NCBI GenBank assembly: GCA_030568195.1
Contig: JAJLTO010000002.1
Span: 1,240,001 to 1,304,000, forward strand
DNA length: 64,000 nucleotides
Reading direction: 5' to 3'
Origin: Dipodascopsis uninucleata var. uninucleata
Taxonomy: Eukaryota; Ascomycota; Lipomycetes; Lipomycetales; Lipomycetaceae
The notes under the pieces were generated by a model that ran no database searches, was not told where the DNA came from, and worked only from the letters and a program-made list of their open reading frames with translations. Shown here piece by piece: positions 1-11,476 of this stretch (positions are counted from its first letter, which is position 1; each line of letters opens with the position of its first letter). A program made the position numbers and the translations under genes.

Positions 1-1061
1 CTCCCTTCTTTCTTTTCCTTTTCCTTTTTCCTTTCTTCTCTTTCATCTTTTCTCTTGACTTTTTCTTTTATTGCTTCTCTTTCTTTTCTCCCTTCTTTTC
101 CTTCTCTTCCTTCCTTCTTTTCTTTCTTTTCTTTCTTCTCTCTCTTTTCTTTCTTCTCTCTCTTCTCTCTCTTCTCTTTCTTCTCTTTCTTCTCTTTCTT
201 CTCTTTCTTCTCTCTCTTCTCTCTCTCTCTTCTCTCTTTCTCCCTCTTCTCTTTCTTTTTTTTCTTCTCTCTTTCCTCTCCCTTCTTCCCCCTCCGCTTC
301 TCTTCGTAAATTATATCATCGTCTTTGCGCTTGCGCTTGTGACTCTTCTTTAGAGCCAGCGAATTGTCCGTATTATCGAAAGATGCTACATTGTCATTGA
401 CATCGTCACTTGCTGATGAGTCAGACGGCGATTCTATAATATTAACCTCCTTTGTCTTCTCATTATTTAGTTCTAATGTACGACCTTTGATCGTAGCTCC
501 AAGTCTCTCACCCAAGACAAATTGAACTCTAGAACCCCATTTTCCAATCTTATTGTAGGTTTGACGAATCTTTGTCTCTGTCTCCCAAATAGACCTCTCT
601 TCTTGACTCGTCGAATTTGACTTCATAGAGGTATCTTTTGTATTATCATTATTCAGTCTATTTAGTAGTTCTTGAAAGGAATCAAGTCCTGGAGCCCAGC
701 TATCTGCATCTTGTGCAGCTTTGGCAATACTAGCACCAAGACCAAGATTGTCATCTTTTAATTTGATTTTCACATGTGTAGTTATAGCTGTGGACGCTGC
801 TGTAAGACCCAATCCTGTTCCAGGGGCCCAACCAAGAGTTTCCAAATGTTTTCTACCGAATCTGTTCATGTCTATATAATTTAAGATGTTAGCTTTTTGT
901 AATGCTAAAAGAATATAGTAATTGTAATGAGTTTTTCTACTCATTTATCTTCCAACTTTGGATCATCTAAAAAACAGATCAATATTACCATTCGCCCATT
1001 CGGTGTTTCTAGGATCATAACCAATCTTTTGGCGTTTACGAGGACCTGCCAGACCAACCAT
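1..1061 (-). CDS. PXR1: PinX1/Pxr1/Gno1-family G-patch protein, 3' end cut by window edge
   Basis: Nucleolar G-patch protein. The family stimulates the Prp43 helicase in rRNA and snoRNA maturation and can inhibit telomerase. Two exons are visible, 1061-989 and 871 running off the left edge. They are joined by a 117-nt intron with a GTAATA donor, GCTAACA branch box and TATAG acceptor; the join makes the Asp codon of the family's N-terminal signature. The protein opens MVGLAGPRKRQKIG, then DPRNTEWAND, then the G-patch core with GWAPGTGLGL at about residues 35-45. The visible C-terminal hundred or so codons (1-310) are almost only Lys, Glu and Arg, written by a polypurine tract on the coding strand. 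This is an extreme form of the Lys/Glu-rich tail known in the family. The frame stays open to base 1, so the stop lies outside. Identity is firm; tail length is unknown. Confidence 0.87.
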
Positions 1062-1439
1062 TTGCCTTATTTATCTATGATTCTATATTGATCAAATAAT
1101 ATCAATTTAGATATGAAATCGAGCTCGTCATACGTTCTAGTCTTTATAAATAAAGAACATAAAATTTTGAGGATTTTTTTAATGGAAATGGTTGCTATAC
1201 CCTAACCCGATAATTGAACTTCGATTTATAATCTTAACGAGCTGCTGACTTTTTATAATTCATCTTCTCACAAAGTAAAGTAATATAATTTATTTAATAT
1301 ATACAAAAAGCCCAGTAAACCTTATTCCCAGTAACTTGATTGCATTATCCCTAACATAATACAAATTTATACGAATTATAAATAAATCCAAACATAAAAT
1401 CTGGAATGAACAGTTCAAACACGAATCGTGTTATGTCGT
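1062..1439. promoter_or_regulatory. PXR1 promoter and 3' flank of the zinc-cluster gene
   Basis: This gap lies between two genes on the minus strand. It holds the PXR1 promoter and the 3' flank of the next gene. The one clear element is CCCTAACCC at 1200-1208 (GGGTTAGGG on the coding strand), about 140 nt before the PXR1 start. It resembles a Tbf1-type telomere-repeat box. The rest is AT-rich with nothing else I recognise. Confidence 0.4.
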
Positions 1440-3935
1440 CTATTGCTTAAGAAGTGCATCCCAACTATTCCAAGTATCAGACTGCTCCATTTGTGCAGCA
1501 AAATTAAATAATTCTTCCGAAGTAGCTTCGTCCATCTGTGCCAGGTTCAGAGTGAGCCCTTGATTAAAATCAAAATCGCCATCTACAGTTCCTACAGTCG
1601 AAAAATTTGTTAGATCAGTCACATTAGATGGAGATGTCCTATCAGATACGGCAGAAGCCATGAAACTCGACTTTAAATCTCCAGTAAACGAACCACTAGA
1701 CAGCGAGTCATAAGGTAGTTCTGATATTTCGGATGTAAGTGAGATTGAATTAAACGGATGAAGGCTGATGTTGTCATCAGGTGTTTCAGCACTGGTCCTT
1801 CGACTCTTCAGAGCAGTTTGCTTTGACGCATATGAATCATCATCTGATGCGAGCTGCTTTCTCAAATCGGGCGTCGATCTTGAATTTCCATTTCCGAGCT
1901 GGTTGGCAATCTCCAAGAGACTCATCGCTGTTATATTGACATCATCCTGCACGTCCCCCTGAGCATTACTGACTTTAACTAACGATTCGTACTCCGGAGA
2001 AAGGTTTGACGATACTAGAGGGAGGCCAACGGGATTTAAATATCCAATTTTTAACCAAGTGCCTGTACGCAGTTTATTGAGAACATGCCATTGATGTGCA
2101 AAAACGGCAGACACTTCAGACAGTCCCAAAAAGTGCAATCGCAAAAAAGTCTGCTCAATAATAGCCAGACGTTCATCTTCAATTATGGAAGATCTGCTGC
2201 GAGGGAGGACCGCTCCATTGATGTAAATATCTTGAAGAACAATAATCATAGGATGAAAAGGTTGAAAAGTTTTGGTGAACCAGGCAAATGCAGTATATTT
2301 AGGTGTTTCACTTAAGCGAAGATATGCTTTAAGAGCGCCTACTGAATCCTCAATTACACGCTCACGAACTGACTTTGCATCATGACTGCGTTTCCTTCCA
2401 GGTCCCTCGTCAGATATATCAAGATGACTGGGATGATGGAGATATGCATAGGCTTTAAACTGCATTGCATCTAGTATATTGACACACCACTCTTTAAAGA
2501 GCTTGTCGCTCTCACTTGAAACAGTAGCGTTCATAATATAATCCTTTTTCGCAATTGCCTTTTCTCGAAATGTTATAATCTCTTCGTCCAATTTACGGAC
2601 TTGATTATTACTGCACTTCTGAACACCATAAACGTTCCTCAGAATTGTGACGTTGAGAAGTGAGCCGTCAGAAAGTACACTAAATACTATTCGTCCTAAG
2701 TCTGGTTTTGACTTGTCCTCTTTCCCATTAATAAAAGCGTATTCTGATGGTTTTCTCACATCACTATCAACCCTTCGTACAACTGGAGGTAGTCCATTCG
2801 TCAAAGCAACAACATAATCTAAGTGCACCAAAGCATGCCACATTAACCTCCGAGCTTCAGCTTCTTCCTGCTCTATGGTACCCGAAAAATTATCTGGATC
2901 GCGATGTATTCCCATGATTTGAGCTAGGCGGATCAACACTGCTGTTTGACTCAAGCTAGACTCCGCACCACTACAACAATCAACTTGTGTAGTAATAATG
3001 CTAGCTTGGATAGTATAAACCGTAGCATGAGAAGGAAATCCAGAACAAGAAAGTGCTAAGTCTAGACCCATTTTAAATTTCTCTGTTTCTTTCTGCTGTA
3101 TTGCTATAGAATTTCGATACGATTCAATAAGTTCAGTATTTGAGAGATTTTTCTCTTTGAGAATGCCTTTAAGCTTAATGACACTGCTTTCCTTTAGACA
3201 TTTAGAAGCGGAGTAAAAAACAGCCAGCATAACGGTTAAAAATTGCAGATCAGGAGACTCATCATTTTCCATTTCAGACCAAAATAGTTGCGATTTTCGT
3301 CTGAAGTAATTTTCGCCGAAGAGAGGCATTATTGGTCTAACGTATTGGAAATATTGTTGAATTAAATGTTCCGAGGTTGCTTTATCTGGTAGAAACGAGT
3401 ATACTAGTTTGAGCATGTTGATATTATCTAAACTGGAACGAGCCAAGTAATGTAAAAGTACCATTGCTGATGTTTGACTGTTATTTATAGCAGACAATCT
3501 ATCCTGATTATGTGCCTCAGTATGTTCCCTTAACATATTGGTGACATCCGTTATTTCTTTGAAATACGCACCCCAGAATGCTCCGTTAGTATATCGTGAA
3601 GTTCCTGTGGTATTATCTATAGTTAAATATCCCGCATCTACTAGACGATGTGAATCTAAAGTAGGGCGATCATTCTTTTCAACAGATGCCACAACTGTAG
3701 TCGCTGAATCCTTATTGTATAGTGCATTCGCATCTTCGCCTTCAGATGTCTCTTCTAGTTCTTCATGAGGACTACTATAATATTGACAGACCATGTTAAG
3801 CTTGACACAGGTACCACACTTCGGCGTCATTTTGTCGCATTTCACTTTACGACGATGACAGTTAACACATGATTTGATGACTCTGCGACGACGTATTGCA
3901 GAGGCCGCCTTCTTGACATCTACTTTCGATTGCAT
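1440..3935 (-). CDS. Zn(II)2Cys6 fungal transcription factor
   Basis: Single-exon gene of 831 aa. The binuclear zinc cluster is complete at residues 23-50, with six cysteines spaced C-X2-C-X6-C-X6-C-X2-C-X6-C (SCVNCHRRKVKC through CQYY), preceded by an RRRR basic stretch. Such proteins bind DNA at CGG triplets in the nucleus. The middle region (about 190-620) fits the fungal-specific transcription-factor homology region: it contains the ARRLMWHALVHLD and NGLPPVVRR segments typical of that domain. The C-terminus is Ser/Thr/Asp-rich and ends with an acidic-aromatic patch (about 790-831) that could be an activation domain. The start is the first Met and sits just before the cluster, as is usual in the family. 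The target pathway cannot be read from sequence; no metabolic cluster lies beside it. Confidence 0.85.
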   Translation of the reverse strand: MQSKVDVKKAASAIRRRRVIKSCVNCHRRKVKCDKMTPKCGTCVKLNMVCQYYSSPHEELEETSEGEDANALYNKDSATTVVASVEKNDRPTLDSHRLVDAGYLTIDNTTGTSRYTNGAFWGAYFKEITDVTNMLREHTEAHNQDRLSAINNSQTSAMVLLHYLARSSLDNINMLKLVYSFLPDKATSEHLIQQYFQYVRPIMPLFGENYFRRKSQLFWSEMENDESPDLQFLTVMLAVFYSASKCLKESSVIKLKGILKEKNLSNTELIESYRNSIAIQQKETEKFKMGLDLALSCSGFPSHATVYTIQASIITTQVDCCSGAESSLSQTAVLIRLAQIMGIHRDPDNFSGTIEQEEAEARRLMWHALVHLDYVVALTNGLPPVVRRVDSDVRKPSEYAFINGKEDKSKPDLGRIVFSVLSDGSLLNVTILRNVYGVQKCSNNQVRKLDEEIITFREKAIAKKDYIMNATVSSESDKLFKEWCVNILDAMQFKAYAYLHHPSHLDISDEGPGRKRSHDAKSVRERVIEDSVGALKAYLRLSETPKYTAFAWFTKTFQPFHPMIIVLQDIYINGAVLPRSRSSIIEDERLAIIEQTFLRLHFLGLSEVSAVFAHQWHVLNKLRTGTWLKIGYLNPVGLPLVSSNLSPEYESLVKVSNAQGDVQDDVNITAMSLLEIANQLGNGNSRSTPDLRKQLASDDDSYASKQTALKSRRTSAETPDDNISLHPFNSISLTSEISELPYDSLSSGSFTGDLKSSFMASAVSDRTSPSNVTDLTNFSTVGTVDGDFDFNQGLTLNLAQMDEATSEELFNFAAQMEQSDTWNSWDALLKQ

Positions 3936-4451
3936 TTCCGGTTGTTGCCTGCTAAATAAGCGAGCCTCTATTATCTATTTCGATCGATAGTTCGTAATAA
4001 TAAAGTCTTTCTTGCTATATTATTCTATTTCACACTTCAGCACAATTCGACAGTATGCTATTACTACATTATGGTAGTAGACCAAATCAGATTTTAGCTC
4101 GTACACAACAAAAATGTGTATTTCATGATTTTCCAGTTTTTTTAACTTCTACTTAGCATAGTGAGGGCGATCAATTACCAATTACCTAACCCTTACCATT
4201 ACGCGCTTAATTCCGTCCATTCAAGGATCTGATTATGTAATAAAATAACAATTATTAGGAGAAATATTTGTCCGATACTCTAAATAGCTCTAATTAATAT
4301 TGCTAACTATCGTGAACATAACAAGTTTATCGACAAAAATGCTAGGAATCATAATAAATGAAATATAGAAACAAATGAAATAATGCTAAGAATCTAAAAT
4401 GAAATATCAAGCCTCCAAGATAGATACTCAACAAAATAGTATCTAATAGAA
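3936..4451. promoter_or_regulatory. Zinc-cluster gene promoter and SAC3 3' flank
   Basis: About 0.5 kb between two minus-strand genes. CTAACCC occurs at 4187-4193, roughly 250 nt before the transcription-factor start. The remainder is AT-rich and I see no further gene or RNA. Confidence 0.35.
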
Positions 4452-7400
4452 TCAAATGACAATCGATTTTGCCATATACTGAATGGCAGCGTTCATGTCC
4501 AGCTCACTCACATCATCTATAGTAACAAATCCAATAGAGGAAACCAAGCCATACCTTGGATTCAACAACTGATCTAAATGTAGAGCTTGATACACCTAAA
4601 ATTATGGTTAGCTCGATAAAATGGAATTGCATATCTTAAATTGTGACAAAACCTACTTCATTATTACTAATACCCTCAAAAGACCAGTAAAGTACTAATA
4701 ATGATATACTATATACAGAGAACTTGTATAGCCTTTTTAAAGCTTCCAAGAGAGCTTCTGAATCAAATCGTAACTTCGATTCCGCCTCAATATTGTTCTC
4801 AGTACCGGTCAAACCACACTGAAACACAAGACATGCAACATTTTCATACGTGTCTTCGTCATCACTCATAGAGGCAAATGATACATTAACATTTTTCGAT
4901 TCGATATTTCGAACAAATTTGTTGTCGCACCATTCCAGACCAAACTTTTTCCGTAACCATATTCCCGAAGAAGAGTGCCAATCTGAGGTAAAAACATTAA
5001 CGTCGATTATACCATCTAGTACTCCAGCATTGGAAAATTTCTTCGCAATATAGGTAACAAACACTCTTTCCAAGTCCAATGGTTTCCATAAATCCAAAAC
5101 AACTCGCCGCTGTTCTTGCATGAGAATTACTCTCTCTTCTTCCGATAAAGAATTCAATGACCTCTTTTTAGTCAGCCGCTGTTTTTTAATCGGTCTACCC
5201 AGTAGCATTGCGGCGTCGTTTACTTGTTCCTGCCGCTTTTTGCGAAGGTCCGCTGAATTCTTGGCACGTTTCGCAGTCATAGATATCATCTTCAAGGTAG
5301 ATTTGAGAAGAGCTGATCGCCGGAAATGATCACTTAGAGCCTCCTCACATGCCTGCCATGTATTGTCGAATACCATACTAGAAAAGAGCTCCGTTGACAG
5401 ATTACTCCAAAACCTTGTTTTCCTTTCAAGCTCTTTAGTATGTATGCTGACAGAATTTGAGATAATACTTTTAATTTCTGATGCCACTACTGATCGTATA
5501 ACATCATCACACTCGCTTTTTAATAAGTCACGACTGATATTTCTATATGGCTTAGAAAATACAGTAGCACTAGACTTACTAGTTTCAGGAACTGAACTTG
5601 TTGAGAAAGGTGATTTAATACTGGAAGTACTCAACGCTCCAGTAGAAATTCTATTAAGCGTAGAGGGAGAGTCGAGTGTTTGAAACAAGGAAGGATTGAT
5701 ACGAGCATTTTCGACATGAGAAGAGGTTTCCGAAGAATGAAAATTATCTTCTGAAGAGAATGATCTTTTCTTACTTTTTTGTCCTAGATCGGGCTTCTGA
5801 TTTGACAACATTGGTGTGTTGAATACTTCGTTTATGGAATGCCCGCCAAATACAAACGAATTTTGATGAGCCAAAGGAGACACGGATTTCATCTGCTGAG
5901 AACGTTGTCGATTCATATCATAAATGTCTTTCTTTGGTTCATACACATGATTGCTTTTACTTATCGATTCAAGAGACTCTGGCTTCACGAAGTTGCCACT
6001 CAAAGCACCAGATCTGGACGGTGTAGCATTTACATTCGCAAAAGCTGATACTGAGGGCTCTGGCAAAATACCCATTGAAGCCCGACTATGAGTAATAGGA
6101 AGGGATGTTGAATTAGAGATTTTCAGCGGAATAGTGGTATCATTGCCTCGTGAACTCGTACCATTAATATACTGCTGTAGAGTTAACGTACCTTGCTTAA
6201 TCTCGACGATCGTTTTAGAATAAGCTTGCTTAGCAGGAGGCTTTGACAGAGTTCGCTGCTCTAAAAGATGATTTGTTAGTCTTGTTCTTCTATGATATGC
6301 AACAACAAAACATACCGTTCCAGCTAGTAACGTCAATACATTCAATTCCATCATCTCTTTTTCTAGTTAGTTCCCAGTGATCGCAGAGATCTAGAAGCTC
6401 TTGTTCACTATCGCATCCAAGAACCTTAGCAAGATGCGCAGCAACATAGGGCTTCCCTCGTTTATGATATCCTGACGACATCGATTTCAATGCCCACATT
6501 CTGATATCATTAAAGTGAACTTCAGCCAAGCAAGCAAACAAATACGGTACCGATGATGTTCTCAGCAATTTAAAAAATCTAGAATACATATTACTGGCAT
6601 TTTCAGTATTAGTATAGCCGCGCTCCGTAATATTATTCTGCTGAGCCAGTTTTCTTAACTCTAATACTAGCTGAACTTGCGGATCCAATAATATGTGCAT
6701 TGGCAAGCTCTGAACTTGCCTTTCAAGGTCAGCATCTCGAATATGACTCAGAAGTCGATATGCTTGGAATTCTGCCTCATTTGGGCACTGACCTCCAAGC
6801 TTCCTTGTGTCTTCATAAAACTCAGAAAGGGTCTGTAATGCTTTGTTAAATTGTTCTAATTCTTGCTGCCTACTATATTCAATATTTGAGCCGGCTAGTA
6901 CATGCAAGCATACTATGTGTATCCTCGCAATACGTTCATTGCAGTCAATTGCTTCAGGTCCTGTATAATTTTGATAGGTGAAGTCCTGTCTTATGGAACG
7001 AGTTCGATCCCATAAGAATGCGTGACTTTCAGGAAGATTTGGAATGACATTGTCAATTAAAAATGCAAGTGTTTTCTATAATAGTAGATTAAATCTGTTA
7101 ATACTAAAACTACGCACCAGACAGTTTATGACTAGATGAAAATACTCACTTGAAGTACAGCAGGCGGTCTGACATCTGAAGGTAATGGTGGTGGTTGACC
7201 TGCAGCCGGACGTGAAAATGCTTTGATTGCCAGCCCTCTATCTATCTTTCCCGAGGCGTTCCTTTCCCATGGTGCAACATTATTTTCAAATGTCCGTCTA
7301 ACTCTTTCAAACACAGGGCACATATCTGTGCACGATCCTGTAAATTTTATAGCTTGATCCAACGTTTTCCTAACATCTTGCTTATCTACCAGCCCACGAT

Positions 7401-7664
7401 TTTCCATCTCCGTCCTTTCCTTAGCTCTTACAGATTGCAGCTAGACGTACGCTATAGTTAGCATATTTCGTAACTAAGACTAAAAATTATGATTAGGCTG
7501 TATACTTTCTCATAAAGCGATTTTATATCACCTTTCCAAGTCTCTGCCAATCTGTTCATGGCAGCTTGATTTTGTGCATCCCAGTCATCGCTTGAATTCA
7601 TCTCAGAATACAGATTCTTACGTGCGCCGCCGCGATCGACCCTTTTTGACTGGAGTTTCTTCAT
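4452..7664 (-). CDS. SAC3: SAC3/GANP-family mRNA export factor (TREX-2 scaffold)
   Basis: Scaffold of the TREX-2 complex, which links SAGA-dependent transcription to mRNA export at nuclear pores with Thp1, Sus1, Cdc31 and Sem1 (family knowledge). Five exons assemble cleanly to 985 aa: 7664-7506, 7440-7150, 7075-6316, 6260-4657 and 4595-4452. The introns are 55-74 nt, with CTAAC-type branch boxes and TAG acceptors. The Sac3 signature is plain: FTGSCTDMCPVFERVRR, then AFSRPAAGQPPPLPSDVR, then FLWDRTRSIRQDFTYQNYTG and IDCNERIARIHMVCLH. After the helical Sac3/PCI-like domain (to about residue 410) comes a long polar region containing SFVFGG and VFSKP patches. The helical segment around EELSDHFRRSALLKS-type sequence could be the Cdc31/Sus1-binding region; that part is inference. 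The start is the first Met after a stop-bounded region. Both terminal exon joins restore conserved reading. Confidence 0.9.
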
Positions 7665-8547
7665 CTCTTCCCCTATAATGTGAACGTAAGGTACAGTATA
7701 GTCGCCTTCTGAATAGTTACCATACTATGAGATTACTTTTCGGTCACCTATTATAAATAGTGCTGCGATTGCACTTTAATTATACTAATAGATATATTAT
7801 GCCATATATCAACAATATTTATACTCTAGAGATAAGATAAATGCTATAAACGTGACAAGTGTCTCTGAGAACATGAACGACGGACTACAATATCAATGGA
7901 GAAATTACCACTTCTTGTTTTTACTAGTTCGTCAAAACAATGCAAAATACTTAAAAACTAAATATTATTTACCAAGTGGATACCCTTAACCTATAACACA
8001 ATAACGGCACAGTTAATAGATCTTTGTATGTATATTATAAAATAAAGGTATAAAAATTCTATTTACTACTATAGAAATTATATATTAGAATACAAAAGGG
8101 CCAGATGGCCAACTTTCATACAAATAATGTATGCTTTGATGATGGATCTCCGATATCCATTTGAAAAGGATAACGCGATGAGTAGGAAGCTTATTGTCTA
8201 TCTTGTTTGCACCAAAATAGGTGTCCGACACAGAATAACGTTCATAGAACATTAACCGGATACCAGAGTGTTGGCAAACGTATTGGATATCAAACTCGAA
8301 AAAATTAAGAATATAATGATGTTAATGATAATAATATAAACTTTTAATAACATCTCAAGCTACAGAAAATGAATATTTAGTAGCAATTTGAAATGTTTGC
8401 CTTAGTTTTGAGATATTTTTATTTTGCTCCATATATACTAACATACACTTCATGTTTCCCATGCCAAACAATAATCAACATTTTGAGATTTATTCTGAAG
8501 TAGTGCAAATTTATTCCGATGGGACTATTCAATAATTAGTATATAGA
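7665..8547. other. Intergenic region, SAC3 promoter and RPL12 3' flank
   Basis: About 0.9 kb of AT-rich sequence between two minus-strand genes. The SAC3 promoter and the RPL12 terminator must lie here. CCCTTAACC occurs near 7983. I found no open reading frame or RNA gene that I can support. Confidence 0.3.
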
Positions 8548-9343
8548 TTACTTAATATTCCGTATTGCAAACTTACTATCAATTTCACCACTGTTAATGG
8601 CATCAATAATATCGTGAGGGTTCTGACCCTCTACTCTGCACCCAACGGACTGGGCAGTTCCCAAAACCTCCTTGACAGTTCCCGAAAGCTCCTTGGCAAA
8701 ACTCTTTGATCGCATCTGTCTTGCAATTTCAATGATCTCATCGAGAGGAACGTTACCGCTGTGCTTTACATTCTTATCTTTCTTACGATCTCTTGGAGGC
8801 TCCTTCAAGGCAGTGATAACAAGGGAGGAAGCAGCAGGGACAACTGAAACCTGAGCCTGTCGATTCTGAATGGTAAGCTGAACAGTAACACGAATGCCCT
8901 TCTGTAGAATTTGTTAGAACAGCTATTACTGAAAATATATATTAAATAATAAATATCGGATACGTACGAACTTCTGAGTAGCCTTAGCAATATCTTCACC
9001 GACCTTCTTTGGTGACTATAAGGGAGAAAGTGTTAGATAGTTAGGACCAATTGACAAATATAACAAAAAACATCATTAACTACAATTACGTACCAGACCC
9101 AAAGGACCAATCTTTGGAGCAAGGGCGGAAGAAGCACCAACCTCACCACCAGTGGCTCTCAGGTAGATGATCTTAATCTCGTTGGGGTCGAACTAAAGAT
9201 GCAAGTCATATTAGAACCACTCATACATTAATAGAGGAAATAACTCAAGCAGAGCAAATACTGAATAATTTAGACCAATGACTATTCTGCTGCTTCCACT
9301 ACTTCAATAACATATACTCTTCCGTACTCACTTTTGGTGGCAT
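8548..9343 (-). CDS. RPL12: 60S ribosomal protein uL11 (Rpl12)
   Basis: Large-subunit ribosomal protein at the base of the P stalk, part of the GTPase-associated centre. Four exons give 170 aa: 9343-9332 (only 12 nt, MPPK), 9192-9094, 9015-8968 and 8901-8548. The introns are 139, 78 and 66 nt. The product matches the family along its length: [20 protein letters not shown], then [20 protein letters not shown], then [20 protein letters not shown] and [17 protein letters not shown] very short first exon is common in fungal ribosomal-protein genes, although S. cerevisiae RPL12 has no intron. The CTG codon at the conserved last Leu of GPLGL shows standard decoding of CTG. The gene is divergent from Elongin A and shares a promoter region containing a CCCTAACC box at 9547-9554. 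Confidence 0.95.
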
Positions 9344-9769
9344 ATTAAATAACGATCAAATTTTGTAATATGGATAAAGAACAAATCCTATGAATTGAGA
9401 TCTCTTACTTAGGAATATGGTAGAGAGCTTGCTATTCTGGCGTTGTGTATGGTGGAAGCGCTGTCGTGCACACAAAGCCATCTTTTTTTTTCCTTATTGT
9501 GACTGCTAAATAATAATATAGGTCTATACCCTCTTATTTATATAAACCCTAACCGCATAATATAATATAATATAATGCCATAGTAAATTATACCTAAACT
9601 GTAAGCGGGAATGCCAATTTTACTCGTGAACCCGCGCTATCTGGACATCGTCATTACTGACAATTCATCCTCCGGTGTAAAAAACCAGCCAGTATTGCAG
9701 TAGATTTGATTGCGGCAGTTTTTCTAGTTGCTCTTCATCTAGATAGATATTCTATATAGCAATATTACT
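9344..9769. promoter_or_regulatory. Bidirectional RPL12/ELA1 promoter with TTAGGG-type box
   Basis: A 426-bp divergent promoter. CCCTAACC at 9547-9554 lies about 205 nt before the RPL12 start and about 215 nt before the ELA1 start. A short ATAAT run follows at about 9557-9575. Telomere-repeat-like boxes bound by Tbf1-type factors are known in ribosomal-protein promoters of many fungi. Assigning that role here is inference. Confidence 0.45.
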
Positions 9770-11144
9770 ATGTCGGAATCTGAAAGCGACTCAGATCCAA
9801 CGGACAGTTATTATCAGGGGTTGCCAATGGGCACTGTCTATTACGACAAGAGCAAGTATCTTAAGGATGATGAAGGTTTCTTGATTCGAATAGTACCACG
9901 ACTCTTCGACATATGTCTTCAGCAGTGCATTTCTAATGCTACTAGTACGTTGATTTACTATTTGCAGTTCATAGAGATCTCACCTAACAGTGCTATATTA
10001 AGGAATTACGGATGTTGGTGATGTAACATACGAAGTCGTGAAACCAGTATTGGAGAAAATGGGTCCGTCTCAATTGGTAAGTTATTACTGTTATATGTCG
10101 ATTGCAAGCGGACAACGTTGGGTAATATTTAATACCGCCTCTGTGCTATCTCTTTTACAAGTTATTAATAATTAGTTGTTGATATCGCTGACGCTGGCTT
10201 GGTTATTAGTATACGGTAGAACAAAATAGTCCTGTATGTGCTGCTCCTTTTTGATATAGTAGCGTTATAGTTTATTTTACTAGATCATTTATATTATGAG
10301 TCTTATTTCTAACACTAATTAGCATTTGGTACCGGAGACTGACGAGTTATGGGTCGAATTAATCAAGAAAGACTTCAGTCCGCAAGAGGTCCAGGAGTAT
10401 AATATATCGACTTCCGATGACATTCGTCAGCGTTATTTTGACTTGATGGAGGCAAAGCGCGTACGGATTACTCACGCCTCCGCCATGGTGAAGGCACAAT
10501 ATGATGCTCTTGCTAAGGAAAAAGCCAAAAATAGAATAGTCACTTTGGATATATTTGACGATCCTGCGGAAAGAATGAAACGTAAACGTCGACTACATAA
10601 TCAGACATCGCCGTCAGCATTAAAGAAAATGAGCGTTGTCAAGAGGGCTCGCATAGAGACAATGTCTAATCCTATATTTTCCCCAAGCAACCTTAAGATT
10701 GAATCAAAGTCAGCAAAGACGTCAAATATTGATACTGGTCCAGTAACACGCGAAGAAGCCGACAGACGTCGTCAAGAAAAGCTGAATGAAAGACTAGCAG
10801 AAAAGAGAGTATCAAAGCCTCAGAGATCCTTGAGTAGTACAGGTTCAGTAGTAACATCGAAAAATGAAAGTAAGCAGTCTTTGATAACTCCTTATACCGT
10901 GACGCAACAGGTACGTCCTCCACCATACGCTCTAGCAAAGCGTGACAATCCTTCGAATATACAATCGCTTTCACGTACTCAAACAAGGCAAGCTCTAGCG
11001 AGCCCTTCTGCTCTAGCCGGACAAGCCCATCATAGTACTCGAGTCATAGTACCAAAGAAATCTTCATCGGTATTCCTAAAAAATACACCGAGGATAGTTA
11101 CGTCTTCTGAACGAAGTGATCACAAAGAGACGCCAAAGCGATGA
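9770..11144 (+). CDS. ELA1: Elongin A (RNA polymerase II elongation factor SIII subunit A)
   Basis: Substrate-adaptor subunit that pairs with Elongin C, acting in transcription elongation and in ubiquitylation of stalled RNA polymerase II (family knowledge). Four exons give 364 aa: 9770-9944, 10003-10076, 10210-10233 (24 nt) and 10323-11144. The Elongin A domain appears only after splicing: RLFDICLQQCISNATRITDV (BC-box-like), VGDVTYEVVKPVLEKMGPSQL, then EQNSPHL and ETDELWVELIKKDF. All exon joins keep frame and conserved order. Intron 1 ends in TTAAG rather than the usual TAG and skips a CAG that lies three bases after the CTAACA branch box. The C-terminal half is basic and Ser/Arg-rich with a predicted coiled coil around EEADRRRQEKLNERLAEK. 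The start is supported by the position of the domain. Confidence 0.85.
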
Positions 11145-11476
11145 ACAGGAAGCACAGAATTGCTTGATGCATACAAGCAAACAAAAGCAGGTGCATGATA
11201 ATTTTAAGAATATATTTCTATGCATTAACTGGTGGAGTTCTGGAAGATCATGTTTTTTATGTTTTAATTTGGGTGTTTTATGTCTGTAGGTTCGCAATAT
11301 TCGCAATACAACTAAAATTGATACTCACTGCATGCCATTCTTTCTTTTTTCTTAGGAACTTGTGTATAATAAATATTTATTTATTTGGGCTCTTATCAAT
11401 TTAAATTTGTACCTTGCACTACTAAGTCAAGCAATATATTACATGCCATAATAATATATGTAGCAGTCCTTTCAAC
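11145..11476. other. Convergent 3' flanks of ELA1 and acetyl-CoA acetyltransferase
   Basis: A 330-bp AT-rich stretch between the ends of two converging genes. It should hold both polyadenylation regions. No gene is visible. Confidence 0.3.

Noticed and set aside
55-400. Plus-strand Ser/Phe/Leu-rich frames in the CT tract
   Set aside because: They are the complement of the PXR1 Lys/Glu tail. PXR1 has clear family motifs and an in-frame intron on the other strand.
4636-6354. A separate 572-aa protein with a membrane-like start downstream of the Sac3 domain
   Set aside because: Its hydrophobic start is intron sequence. Removing the 55-nt intron at 6315-6261 joins it in frame to SAC3.
8118-8230. 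Possible C/D-box snoRNA around a TGATGATGG sequence
   Set aside because: The C box does not match RUGAUGA and I found no D box or terminal stem at suitable spacing.
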